From positions 62,001-126,000 of the forward strand of contig JAJTUP010000084.1 in assembly GCA_021399435.1 (NCBI GenBank): a stretch of DNA of 64,000 bases, given 5' to 3'. This document shows, in pieces, positions 1 through 10,559 of the stretch. Below the pieces are notes generated by a model. The model saw nothing but the letters and a program-made list of their open reading frames with translations. It did no database searches and was not told the origin of the DNA. This stretch comes from Diaporthe sp. PMI_573. Its lineage: Eukaryota > Ascomycota > Sordariomycetes > Diaporthales > Diaporthaceae. Positions within the stretch are counted from its first letter, which is position 1. Each line of letters starts with the position of its first letter. A program made the translations under genes and the position numbers.

Positions 1-578
1 TTGCGACTAACAATCAAAGTCTAGTATTGTTCGTGTCAATACGGGCATTGATGATGCCTTGGCATGACGCGTAGAACATCTAGGTATTTAACTTGTAAAG
101 GAAAGATGTCAGAATCATAAACGGCATCGAATAAAGGACTGTCCGCGCGACTTCTTCATGACGGATCCGTCTGAGGACATGAAGGAAATGAAACACAGGA
201 GAGACGACCGCTCTGGCGGCACAAGTGGATACTCGGCACGGAAGCGCCTACTGCCTGGCTTAGCTCTTGTCGTAGTAGATAGGCAGCGTTGGTTGTGATT
301 GGCGTCCGTATTGTATGTTTGCGTGGTCTTTGTGTTATAGAGGTGTGCGTTATTCATGGTTTGGTGATTGCATGTGGATGTCAGAGGATGGCAGGGAAAA
401 CTACGGGCGGCGAGGAGGTGTACTTGTAGATTGACTCCAACGAACTTTGCAATCTTTCATGCGAAAAAAAAAGAAGAGAAGTTTTCTCAGTCGTCATTAT
501 GATGTAATCTGACGTCGAGATTGACGCCCTGAATAGCTACCCTCATTCTGAAAAAAGAGCATGCACCATTTGGGTTCT
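1..578. other. No gene recognised at left edge
   Basis: Only short open frames are present, with no recognisable motif, intron structure or repeat. An A-rich run lies near 464-475. I see nothing here that I can support as a gene. Confidence 0.5.
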
Positions 579-1130
579 TCATAGCATATGTTGGAATGTT
601 TCATAAATTACTATGCCTGTCTCATAATCCAGCAGATGCTGCTTCACAGTAGAGGGGATTAAGGAGTCTCGGTCCCTGGATCGCCAGGATGGGTGGGAAC
701 CGATCACGTACCCGCCCGGCACTGAAAAGCGCCGGTTGCGCCACTTCATCGTCTCGCCGGAACAATGGATGGCAGATGTCCGGGCGCAAGTTCCATTACT
801 CCAGCCGCTCGGAGAAGTGGTAGAGAGGCCCCGAGCCTGCCTCCAGCTTCCAGACAATCGCGTCAGAGGGGTGGGGCAACGCGGTAGAACAAACCACCGG
901 CCAGCCTCTCCGTTCCGCACACATCATCTGCAGCAACCCCCAGATCCATCAACCGAGGACGGCATCAATCCAGACACTCGGCGGCTCGGCGTCATTGAAG
1001 CTGACGAGCCACAACGTCCTGAAGCACGAGCCATTACACGACACCCTCGACATCGGCGGCATCCGGGCCGGAGACAGGGTCTCCAATCTCACAAGTCACC
1101 CACACTTCATATCTTCGAGTACGGGCGTGT
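579..1130 (-). pseudogene. Decayed HET (heterokaryon incompatibility) domain relic
   Basis: Read on the minus strand from about 1111 downwards, and moving between frames, the sequence gives pieces in the order expected for a fungal HET domain. These are RYEVWVTCEIGDPVSG (compare the family opening YEALSYTWGDP), then NGSCF, then DAEPPSVWIDAV near 952-990 (family block LWIDAxCINQ), then LLQMMCAERRG where QMxxIYxxA is usual, and RRFSVPGGYVIG near 680-730 (family WFxRxWVIQE). Frames change between the blocks and stops intervene, so the gene is dead. HET proteins are fungal self/non-self cell-death regulators. The identification rests on block order and spacing recognised by eye. Alternative: chance similarity in a non-coding GC-rich stretch. 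Confidence 0.42.
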
Positions 1131-1389
1131 GTCCGAGGTTGCTCCGCGTGCGAGGGAGCATAAGTCTTGCCTACACCGGTCTCGGACACGTGCGTTCTTC
1201 GAGTGTATTCCCCACGATCAGCGAGGGTGGTGTCTCAAGAGGGAAGAGCTCAGTCTTAATAGTTCGGAGGGGATCATTCAGGCTTACGACAGAATTTTGT
1301 TGAAGAGCCCGAAATGCTGCTCCATCCCACATGCGCCAGGCAAGATCACCGACCCCGATTTTCTATCATACCTTGCGAAATTCGGCGAG

Positions 1390-1423
1390 GCTTCAGCGGA
1401 AGCTTCAGCGGAAGCTTCAGCCG
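1390..1423 (+). repeat. 12-bp tandem repeat, three copies
   Basis: The unit gcttcagcggaa occurs twice exactly and a third time shortened with one change. Read in the + frame it gives a short Ser-Ala-Glu-Ala run. It lies in an open frame (736-1530) that overlaps the HET relic and has no recognisable domain. I treat that frame as non-genic. Confidence 0.8.
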
Positions 1424-1597
1424 AGTTCCGCAGCCCGCACGAGCTCAAGTTCTGTCGTTACCGGCTACTAGTTTTCTTGGGACTTTGCGAAGTTGCATTG
1501 AAAAATGGACACAAGACGGTATTGTGTTGAGGTGAGTCTACTAAGGGTAAGTAGACAGTGACGTCAGAGGACGAGAACTAGAGTATACAAAGTGATA

Positions 1598-1993
1598 TTA
1601 ATTAAAATAAAGACATCTAGGACGTCGTGCCTGTTTGGTTTGGGGGGTGAGTCTCACAAACCAGGAGCCCACGGCACAGAGACCCACCGTTGCTAGAGCA
1701 AGCGGCCATGCCGACGCCGGGAATTCGATTCGAACGCCCTGTCCCGTCAATTTCACGTTTGGAGTCCAGGTTTGGGTTTTGGTAGCTGTGGTCGGCGGGT
1801 GGCCGGAACGGAGTGAATGCGTTGATTGTGATCCATGATTGTTTCTAGACCGTAGCCTCTCCGCTGCCTCTGGGGCGAGAAAAGCGGGGTCGCTAGCAGG
1901 ACTGTGCTTGCTCTCGTTGGACTCGTTGGTCTCCTTCACGGCTTTGCTTTCCAAGTCATTCTTCTTCGAAGAGACATACCGTTCTTCAGACAA
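1598..1993 (-). CDS. Hypothetical 131-residue protein with one possible membrane segment
   Basis: This open frame starts MSEERYVSSKK and has a hydrophilic, Ser/Glu/Lys-rich N-terminal half. A hydrophobic stretch follows near residues 94-113 (AWPLALATVGLCAVGSWFV), then a short basic tail. I do not recognise a family. Open frames on the opposite strand cover the same bases, so coding status is uncertain. It could equally be a chance ORF. Confidence 0.2.
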   Translation of the reverse strand: MSEERYVSSKKNDLESKAVKETNESNESKHSPASDPAFLAPEAAERLRSRNNHGSQSTHSLRSGHPPTTATKTQTWTPNVKLTGQGVRIEFPASAWPLALATVGLCAVGSWFVRLTPQTKQARRPRCLYFN

Positions 1994-1999
1994 CAGACC

Positions 2000-2641
2000 G
2001 TGCAGCTGTTGATAACTTTAGACTGGCAATGCAGCCCTACAAACCACTCTGAATTAAGGGAATCAATTGGAAATAAGCAATTGGGACCAGTTGGCACCAA
2101 CTGGTGCTAACTTTTGTTGATTCTCTTGCCCTGGGTGGGTGCTAGGGCTGGCTAAAGTTGGCAGAGTTAGCAAAACTGACCGGGCAGGTGTCCTGACCGG
2201 CTGACTGTCCAACCGCGTTATGTCGTTTACGGAAGTACCGCTTCTCTCTTTCACATGCCATAGTCCATCTCTATAATACGCGTGTTTTCACATGTCAACA
2301 TGGTGACTGGGCGAGTGAGATTTATTGGAGGAATAGGTGACACTGGTGCCTGCGGACTCGGTGGGGATAACGCGGAGGTGACGCGGGCATCGCCATCGAT
2401 TGTGCAACAATCATCGATTCACTGCGTCAGAATCATCCCTCACCGTTGGGCGACGGGCCAGTGTGTCGGAGGTGGTTGTTTCTTCTCACTGCACGTATAC
2501 GTACCGCCATTCTACAAAAGCCAGCAGCCCCTTAACCTCTCGTCATATTTTTTCTACTTTCTCATCACAACTCTCTCACTCATTTCCCACCCAAGCCCAT
2601 AAACAGCACCGAAGCGCGGTACCTACATCTCACCTGGTGCA
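2000..2641. promoter_or_regulatory. Upstream region of the DUF2235 gene with pyrimidine-rich leader
   Basis: No gene is seen in this stretch. The last ~90 bases before the ATG at 2642 are pyrimidine-rich (ctctctcactcatttcccac near 2571-2590), a common feature of fungal core promoters and leaders. The ATG context (gtgcaATGGcc) is favourable. A short imperfect repeat of ccaactgg/ccagttgg type occurs near 2087-2105. No specific operator can be assigned. Confidence 0.35.
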
Positions 2642-4067
2642 ATGGCCAACAAACCCAAACCACTCATCGTTCTCTGCGATGGCACCTGGGCCGGCCGTGA
2701 GGCAAACACAAGCACGAACATCTACCTCGTAGCGAAGATGGTAGGAATCGACATAGACAATCCCACAGACACAGACATTCATGTTTTGGACGGTTCTGCG
2801 TGGTACATGCACGGCGTTGGACTTGGAAGCACGTTCCTAGAGTATGTATACCCTCAATCTACCCTTCAGCGCTGGCCGATGATTCCTAAAATGAAATAGT
2901 TATGTGTTTAATGGCGTAACAGCGCAAGACATAGCCGGGCAATGTATAGCAGCCTACCGGTTCATCGTTGACAATTACAGTTACCCGGACCGCCAGCTCT
3001 GGATGTTTGGATTTTCTAGGGGTGCATTCCTAGTTCGGTCGGTCGCGGGCATGATTAATAATTGCGGAATTGTCAAGCCCGTGATGAACGATGATGGCAA
3101 TGTCAACGAGGACCAGACCAGTTTACTCTGCCAACATGTCTATAAAATCTACCGCTCTGACGATCCTATCCATAACCCACATTCAGCCCAGTCCCGGACC
3201 TTTCGACGAAACGCCAGCTGGCCCCTAATCGGTGACGAAGGCCTGAGTGATCCGCCGTTAATCCCGCCCATAAAATTCATAGGTGCTTTTGATACTGTTG
3301 GCAGCCTAGGAATTCCAGACTTCGTAGGCGGCGTAGGGCTGGATTGGCCTCAGTTCCACGACCAGAACGTTTCAACGGCAGTCGAGCTCGTCTACCATGC
3401 TATATGCCTGCACGAGCGCCTGTACGTCTTCCCACCCTGTCACGCCAGGCGAAAGCCGCACCCTGAGCGGCCGAATGACTTCGGAATCACCGAAAAATGG
3501 TTCCCCGGCGTACACTACGACCTTGGGCGGCAGCGCTTCCGGTTCTTACGCGCGTTCGGCCGCGGGTGGTTAGAGCGGTTGTTGTCGAGGTGGGACTGGG
3601 CGAGCAGGGAGGTCCAACCAAACGAGGTGCTTGCGGACTTGGGGTTGAAATGGATGCTCGAGGCTGTGCAAGCGAACGATCCGGCTGGAGAGGTCATTCC
3701 CGCTTTAAAGGTTAAGCAGGAGATTCAGGCGGCGAATCAGAGAATGATCAGAGAAAACCGCCAGACCGGCAGTGGGGATGTCTACGAGAACGTGGTCGGG
3801 CATTTTCCATTTGGGAGGTTGATCGTATCGGCATTCACGGCGCTGTGGGGGACGAGATGGCAGAGGAATGAGATTTACCAGCTGCTCTTTGCGATTCGGC
3901 CTCGTGTCGTGGCCGACCTGAATTCGTCGGTGTACGACTTTAGGGAGGTCGACCGATCTATTACAGGTGCTGGAAGTCGGACCATTGAAACGCTGGCAGG
4001 TATGGAGAGCTCGAGATATCCGTCGGATACTTACGAGGATTGGAAGTTGAGTCGCACATTCATGTAA
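2642..4067 (+). CDS. DUF2235-family alpha/beta hydrolase-like protein (one intron)
   Basis: The predicted coding sequence is join(2642..2841, 2900..4067), 455 residues. The 58-nt intron starts GTATGT at 2842 and ends TAG at 2899; splicing joins STFLE to DYVFNGVTAQD in frame and removes an in-frame stop. The N-terminus KPLIVLCDGTW is the family's DGT signature. GVGLG and the nucleophile elbow GFSRGAF (Ser about residue 106, codon 3015-3017) are the other hallmarks, followed by IKFIGAFDTVGSLG, which carries the conserved FDTVGS block. DUF2235 proteins are predicted serine hydrolases related to bacterial Tle1-type phospholipases; in fungi their substrates are largely unknown, so no reaction is assigned. 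There is no signal peptide or membrane segment, so a cytosolic protein is expected. Codons and GC look intact, unlike the neighbouring relics. Confidence 0.88.
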
Positions 4068-4149
4068 AATACTCCAGACATCGTACTCAAGAAGCATTGT
4101 TAATAGCAAGCTGTCAAATAAGAGCCAGGACATCAGCACGAACATCTCT

Positions 4150-4440
4150 AAGAGGATGGTTAACCGATGCAAAGGCCAATTTCTTTAGCTGAAAATGTAG
4201 GGAGATTCTCTGAATCGAGGAGACGCCAACCGGCTTCCAAGTCTTTACGATCGCAACTGGGAAAGCCTCAACTAGCTTCCAAGACGGGATAGACTTCGAA
4301 CCATTTCCTTGTTGCGTTAGGCAACGGGCCACGTCATGGTTCATTTCCTCTACACAGGCACATATCAGTGTCTCAAGCTGGAAGGACAATCTCCCCAGGA
4401 CGAGCAGATCGCAGAGTTTGCAATGAGTGTTCGGGTTTTT
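4150..4440 (+). pseudogene. BTB/POZ domain relic (frameshifted)
   Basis: Two + strand frames together read like the middle of a fungal BTB domain. One gives KASTSFQDGIDFEPFPCCVRQ (4255-4320), matching the usual FQEG...IDL...P.AV stretch. Then, after a frame change near 4320, comes HVMVHFLYTGTYQ (4330-4372), the family block MxxFLYTGxY. The following QSPQDEQIAEFAMSVRVF resembles the linker before the last BTB helix. BTB domains mediate dimerisation and cullin-3 binding. There is no start, no intact frame and no downstream domain, so this is a fragment of a dead gene. The minus-strand open frame over the same bases is a shadow. Confidence 0.45.
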
Positions 4441-4533
4441 CCATGGCCGGGTCTATCGCCTCCCTGCTCTCCGTCAACTGAATTCCATCGACCAGCGCGA
4501 ACCCCTAGCAGCCGACTGTTTCGGTCGTGAATC

Positions 4534-5107
4534 CTAGGAGCCCAACTCCCGATGACTAAGTCCGTCTTTGCCGCGTAGTCGTGCCGAGTTTACATCGAGG
4601 GCTTCCAGTGCCCTTCTAGATGGCGTTATGATTCTTTGGGGCCGTTGACTGCCCGTGTTGACTGTGATTTCGTTCTCGACCTCGTTCAGGGCGACTGCGT
4701 TGCTTCCAGGGTTGGCTCTCTTTTGCCCTCTCTTCGTCGGTGACCTGCTTCTTCCTTGCCGGTTGTGCTGACTGCGGCCAGGTGCGAGAGATGGCGCTCC
4801 CTTCCGGATGGTTCGCCCGATCGGCTCCTCCTGGGCTCTCACAGTTGGTTTCGCCTGGCTGACTGCCATGCTGCTCTGGCTTGTGGGCTTCACCACGCGA
4901 CTCGATCGCTTTGGCGCCGAAAAGGGGGTGTCCTGCTCCACCACGATCTCGGCCCCCACTGGATCCGCCATGGCGGTGGGCTGGCCAACCTCCACACACA
5001 TTTCCGGTCGAACCAGCCACGGTCTTCTGATTCCCTTTGGTGCGTTTAAAAATGCAGTGAAGTCTCTCGTTATTTCCGGTTCCTCCTACTCTGTCAAGGT
5101 CTGTCAA
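4534..5107 (-). other. Overlapping low-complexity open frames, possibly a degenerate ORF
   Basis: Two minus-strand frames stay open. One ends at 4534 and is rich in Ser, Arg, Pro and Gln (for example PKRSSRVVKPTSQS and RRALEALDVNSARLRGKD). The other ends at 4616. The composition resembles disordered regions of fungal nuclear or gag-like proteins but no domain is visible. The direct repeat ctgtcaaggt/ctgtcaaggt at 5091-5110 lies at the upstream edge. I cannot say whether it is coding. Confidence 0.22.
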
Positions 5108-5109
5108 GG

Positions 5110-5728
5110 TACAGTAACGATCGAAATCAGTTCTGTTATTTACAGTGCCCCCTCACGACTGCCTACAGTAGTACTAGGCTTCGTAGAAAGGCGCAAATGA
5201 AGATAAAAACATTTTTTACTGGCCAGTTGGTTAATAACAATTCAAATCATCGTCTGGTCTGATTTTTATTTTGTTTTTAGCTGTGGCGCAATTTTAATGG
5301 GGTTTAATTGTCTTTTTTGGCTGACGGTTGAAGTTCACCGACTTGAACGATGCTCTCAACCCTCGCCCTACCAACAACACTAATCCCGGAAAGTCCCACA
5401 TTGCTCAATTACGCATGCACATGCAAAACAGGCCGCATGCGCTACATACTTCCTTTTCTATTTACGTTTACCTGACGAAACGATGGCATTATCAGTTCAC
5501 TCAATGTCAATCTAGACCATCAATAATGTAAGTAGGATCAATGATGGGATCAATGATGGGTTTAGGGTGTCGGGTTTCGCTTGTGTTCGGGAGGACTCAG
5601 CCAATAAGCTCGCGTCTTCGACGAACAGCACCCTTGTCGATTCCAGGAACTAGTACGCATTGGTTTTAAATCGAACGCTATCCCTGTTAAACAGCACGGT
5701 ACCCCGGCTCATTTGATAAGATAAGGAA
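5110..5728. other. Intergenic stretch, no gene recognised
   Basis: AT-rich with short open frames only. A short direct repeat gatcaatgatggg occurs twice near 5537-5562. The sequence ends at the TA dinucleotide that flanks the Fot/pogo-like element. Confidence 0.4.
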
Positions 5729-5730
5729 TA

Positions 5731-5771
5731 ACGTGCCCGGCCCGGATCTCGGCCCACCCCCGTTCTCGGCC
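5731..5771 (+). repeat. Left terminal inverted repeat of Fot/pogo copy 1
   Basis: 41 bases starting acgtgcccggcccggatctc, matched in reverse by 7539-7579 with a single C/T difference. It contains almost no CpA dinucleotides, which may explain why it escaped RIP while the interior did not. Confidence 0.93.
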
Positions 5772-7538
5772 ACCTTCCGTCACCCACGCCGCCTTCGCCG
5801 TAACGCCGACGCCGCCGCCACCACGATAGTTGACCCCGTTTCTAATAGTGTTTCTGACTCTTCTGACCCGTCGCTATCTTCTGGCACCACGCCGGCTTCT
5901 ATTTGGGTCCTCCGAATAGCCTCAATGTCGGCGAAAAGCTCATTTGGATCAAGTTGAACCTTCTTCCTTCGGACCACCCTGCTGGCTTTAATTTAGCGTT
6001 CCAGCTCTTAGGCTTTTTGTAAAGACATCGTCAGATCAACGTCTTTCTGGTCCCAGCTCTTGAGAATCTTCCTAAAGAAGAATCGTTGTGTGGGACTTGA
6101 TTGCTTCCAAAGAGTATACCGGGCCACCATGCCACACAGCTCTTAAGACCGCTTAGGGGTCGCAAAAGAGGTCCCTTACGGCAGATAAAAGCACTTATCG
6201 GTGCAGAAATAGCCGCTAAAGCTATCGCCAGTAGCCAATTCCAGCAATCTCGCTTCCTTTATACGGTTGTCTTCGATAAAGTGGCTTCTAAGTGCCTTAT
6301 GCTTAGATAATAGCCAAAGACCTGTTACTTGCTAGCCAAAACAGATATTTGACTCTATAAGTGCCTCTATTTGGGCCTTATAATAGTAATAAAGGAAACG
6401 TTTCTTTACTATAACTAACGATAAATCATACCCTTCTTGTTGGCCGAGATACTTCTTAAAGGCAGTCTTTAGAGGGCCAAAGATTACTACATCTAGCAGT
6501 TAAAGCATATATAAAGTATAGGCCGGCAAAAAAATGATATACACCTTATTTGTAAAGCATTCCCATATAAAATCCACCATTATATATATAGTGCCCATTG
6601 ATTACAAGAAGGCACCATTTAGATAGGTCCTCCAGCACTGTCTGTAGAAGGAAGACCCTCCGAAGCCAGTAGATAGCGATAGGTTCCTCTATCTATCCCT
6701 TTTTTGTCGCTGTAAACTGCCAGCCATTGTAATCTTTGAGGGTAATAGGAAACCACTATTGTTAAATACTTAGTCCCTTGAAAATAATTAGAGGAATCAG
6801 GAACTTGCCTGTAGTAGAGATATACTCAAAGAAGGAGGTCTACACTCTCGAATTAAAGTCCTTCTAAAGAAGCTCGCTGCCGTTAGAATAGCCGATAGTC
6901 AAGGCCTTTTCCGACTTACCCTCTATAAGCCCACCCTCATCAATATTCCATCAGTTAGCCGGCTTAATCGCCTTCACGATAGGTAGCCCTATAAAGTTAA
7001 ACTACAACCCAATGTTTTGTTTGGTGGCTGCCCTAAGCCGCTTTGCTTTAATACGCTGATACTTACAGCTTTAGAGGATAGGGTGATAAAGGAGGAAGGC
7101 CCTTAGCTACTTTCTTCCGAGAGGAGCGACCTCCTCTCCTAAGGAGCCTAGACAGGCCGCCAGAGCCCTTGTTTCCCATCGAGTCAAGGCATAGCTAAGG
7201 CTGCTTTAGTTGACTAAAAACATAGCCAATTAGTCCTTCTGATAGTTAGAAAGAACCCTCTGAGGGTTGGCGGCAATATGATGGCTTTAGCGGCCGGCGA
7301 GACGACTTTAAAGTATTAAGCGTAGAATATGCTAGGTCCTAGAAGCCTCCCTGACAGGCATGCCATCCCTGACCGCCACGATGGCGTCATGCATCTCAAG
7401 TTCACCATAGGGCTTCATGATAATAAGGATAATGCTTGGAAGAAGTTTGGTGATCAGAAAAAAAGTCCTCGTAGAGAAAACGTTAATTTTATAGGGGGTG
7501 GGTACAGACGCGTGCATACGTGAACGCGGATGTGGGCC

Positions 7539-7579
7539 GGCCGAGAACGGGGGTAGGCCGAGATCCGGGCCGGGCACGT
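7539..7579 (-). repeat. Right terminal inverted repeat of Fot/pogo copy 1
   Basis: Reverse complement of the left repeat (40 of 41 identical), followed directly by the duplicated TA. Confidence 0.93.
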
Positions 7580-7581
7580 TA

Positions 7582-8640
7582 ATCCGAATACCGCAATAAA
7601 TGATAATCCGAACACCTCTACACCCAGCCTTAGAAAAGCGCCTCTTCATTTCTTTTATGTTTCACAACATTTCTTATCCAATGAATATCTCAGATTTACG
7701 CCCATAATGTCTCATGTTCGTAGATCATGTTATTTGGCTCCCATAGGTGGCAGAAAAAAAGCAAAGCATGTCGGTCAGCGATTCGATATGTCAAACGGAC
7801 CAGGGGGAAATCAAAATAAAAGGGGCTGCAGGATGGAGCTGAGTTGTCCAGCGGCAATAAAGCAAAAAGGGTTGCGCCCCAGACGACTATTGAGGCATAT
7901 ACTTTAACAAAACGTGTATGAAGAAATCTTTTATTGCATTTTCAAATCACGGGTCGTCGGGCGCTTTCACTCGAGGAGAAGAGAGCACGTGCTCGGGACC
8001 GCTCGCGGAAGCACCAGTCTGAGCAGCGTCAAAAACGACAGGCCGAATACGTATTTGGTCGACCGGAGGGTATCTGTAATGGTCTGGATGTATCTTGACT
8101 TTGCTTACTTGCTCAAATGCGCCACTCTCTGAGCGCTGGCTGTAGTAAGTAAATGGAAGTATCACATTTAACTCAAAGGTCTAGTGGTGCATATATCTTC
8201 CACTTCCACGTTCGAATGATAGCGCGAAGAGTATATATCCAGGATGAGAATCATCTTCAAGAATGCCACTCATCCAACCTCGTTCTTTCGCGTCACTAGA
8301 TTCACGGCAAGTCGGAGCACTAGCTACCTCACGCGCATGAAATCGGTGTGCCACCCCCCTTTCCCCCTAAGCAGCAACAGTCAGGCATGCAATCTGGTCT
8401 TTTGGGTCAAGCTTAACATAAAGCTTATTCAGCGAAGCAGGCTGAAGGCGCCATGTGCAGGTTCTGCTGCACTCTGACCCCGATGTGGCGCTTCAGGGTA
8501 ATTTTTCCACTTAGACTTATCATCCCCAGGACACCCTCACCCAGAATAGAGGGTGGTCCAATATCAGGCTGCATAAGTATCAGCCTCTATACCCGATCCG
8601 AGAGGATACAGGAGCCCCCATTAGGCTAGTCCTAGCAATA
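7582..8640. other. Mixed-GC stretch, possible terminal exon on minus strand
   Basis: On the minus strand 7947-8165 is open and reads naturally (KVKIHPDHYRYPPVDQIRIRP, then DAAQTGASASGPEHV), with a clean stop. It looks like the C-terminus of a protein, but I recognise no family and see no convincing upstream exon up to 8480. The rest holds only short frames. Around 8440-8500 a weak inverted pair (ctgaaggcgccatgtg and gatgtggcgcttcag) is visible. The boundary to the AT-rich island is near 8640. Confidence 0.25.
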
Positions 8641-9082
8641 CATTACTTAATTCTAATTTCTTGCTAAATATAAGAGGTAATCTATATAGTATGTATAAAA
8701 TGTAGACTTTAATTTCTATAAGTTCTCTTTCTTCTTTTTTCTCTTCTTTTTTTTAATTTATTATTTTTATTTTCTTAATCTAATTATCTTTTTTTAAACC
8801 TTAATAATCTTTATATATTATAAACTTAAATATCTTATAATTAATTTAAATAAAAAGAGTTTTAATATTAAAAAATTAAGATTAACTTTTATAAATAATA
8901 ACTTTAAGATTTATATAAAAAAAACTATAATTAATACTTAAAACTTATAAATATTAAGTAATATTAATATTTTACCTTTAAAAATAACTAGTTTATAATA
9001 TATATTATAATATTTAAGCTTTTTAATATTTTTTAATAGTAAAGAATTTTTTTATTATATTATTTTAAGAAACTATATTAAT
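8641..9082. other. Extremely AT-rich RIP relic, left part
   Basis: Nearly all A and T with long runs of TTAATA-type words and no open frame. It continues after copia A at 22825-23402 and after copia B at 31894-31932, so it was one older sequence split by two later insertions. Its original identity cannot be read. Confidence 0.6.
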
Positions 9083-9087
9083 ACTTT

Positions 9088-9416
9088 TGTAGAATAGGTG
9101 ATAGTAATAGCGATAGCAATAGCCGAAGGTATCGGTCTAAAGCAGACCACTATAGCTGGCCACTTCTGGCTGGCTGGCTGCAGATGGCTGCTTAGTCATC
9201 TCAGGCAGCTATTAGCAGCAAGGGCGCTTAGACCAACTACTGGCCCGTGCACACCTTAGATTAGTCAGCCTTCTGGCTGTACCCTACTTAGGCGCTTTGC
9301 TGCCTACGAAGGGGTCAGCTAGAAGCAATATATAATAGACCCACCAAATTAAAGCTATTAAGTAGCTACTTCGGTAACCCCTTTAAGTAATTACTTGTTT
9401 ACATACCTAATTAATA
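9088..9416 (+). repeat. 5' LTR of copia A
   Basis: Starts tgtagaataggtgatag and ends cctaattaata. It matches the 3' LTR along its full 329 bp with transition differences. Contains repeated ctggctggctgg and short gatagcaatagc words. Confidence 0.9.
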
Positions 9417-10559
9417 CTAATTAGTAATTGCTTGGCAATTCCTGACAGAAAGAAAGGAAGAGACAGATTGTTGTCGCTATCGCTATGGTTTTTGAGCCAT
9501 TTTGAGTAATAATATCTATGCTAAGATCATTACTAGATTAGCATACCAATGTTTAATGTGCTTTTTACTAATTGGCGACAATTAACCCTTAAATAACCCG
9601 ATTTTTCTTGGTGAAGGAAGGATTTGGGACTTATCGGTGTGCTCTATTGTATAAGAAAATACCGTTAAGATTATTATAAATACCTATTACGACGATTATA
9701 TTAATAAAAGCCTTTAAAAGTACTGTTTTAAGGCCATACTGCCTATTTGTACCGCCAAGAACCTTACTAAGCAAACGTATAAATCGACAAAAGCTCTTAA
9801 AAGTACCTATTTTAAGGCTAAAGAACTTTTCTACTGGCTATTTGGCTAATTGCCTTACCCTCTATAAACGTTGCCGTGGCATGTATGGCAACTATAACCG
9901 CAAAGGGGGCTAGTTAAGAAAATTTAAACGGTTACTACCTAAATGCCATATAAATCATTTACTTGGTCTTGTAAACAGCACATTCCTTCAGAGCCCTGTA
10001 CTACCTGTACGGTAATCTATTGGTGCCCTATACTCAACTATTGTAAACAGTTATCTATAAATCGACTATTGCCAAATGGTTTACTATACTTAACTATTGC
10101 CAAATAGTTACAGGCAAGTCTTTAGAGTGCTTTTCTACATTAAAGAGTGTGTTATAACATACTTTTGTGTTGTTTTTCCGTTACTTTTAATTAAAACTAT
10201 TATTATTTGCACCCTTTAAACTACTACTTGCCTTTTTTTATTATTACTTGCCCTTTCTCTCTCTCTTACTATTGTTACTTATACCTAAATTATTACAATT
10301 ACCCTTCTTTACAATAATTTTATACCTTTTTTTACGCCTTTTTTTTGGTCTGCTTTCTTATATGTAAACAGTAAAGGTAGCTGCTGTATATATTTTATTT
10401 GCGGTCTCTATGCTTTGTTCCTACTATCTATATATTTGTTTTTCTCTCCTACTTTATTTTTGCTGTTTTTTAATATCAAGAATAAGAAAAGAGGAAAACT
10501 CTATATATAAGGCTGTACGATAATACTTTTGTTTGCCAAAGATTACTACCTGCGGGTAA

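Larger units (their letters stand above)
5731..7579 (-). mobile_element. Fot/pogo-type (Tc1/mariner superfamily) transposon, copy 1
   Basis: A complete 1849-bp element bounded by 41-bp terminal inverted repeats (5731-5771 and 7539-7579, one mismatch) that begin acgtgcccggcccgg. It is flanked on both sides by TA (5729-5730 and 7580-7581), the target duplication of this superfamily. The transposase reads on the minus strand. The N-terminus near 7419 gives MHDAIVAVRDGMPVREASR, an HTH_psq-like DNA-binding start typical of fungal pogo/Fot transposases. A C-terminal open piece (5780-5977) begins MVRRKKVQLDPNELFADIE and is acidic. Between them the frame is broken by many stops, consistent with RIP, so the copy is inactive. 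A second copy lies at 45462-47312. Confidence 0.9.

Noticed and set aside
736..1530. Plus-strand open frame of 264 codons over the HET relic
   Set aside because: No domain, odd composition, tandem-repeat run near its end; it is best explained as a GC-rich shadow of the minus-strand HET relic.
4114..4389. Minus-strand open frame of 91 codons
   Set aside because: It lies antisense to recognisable BTB text on the plus strand (HFLYTGTYQ), so it is treated as a shadow.
8641..9082. Centromere or mitochondrial-insert interpretation of the extreme AT tract
   Set aside because: Composition and the continuation across two nested transposons fit a RIP-destroyed repeat; no mitochondrial gene text or centromere-specific feature can be seen.
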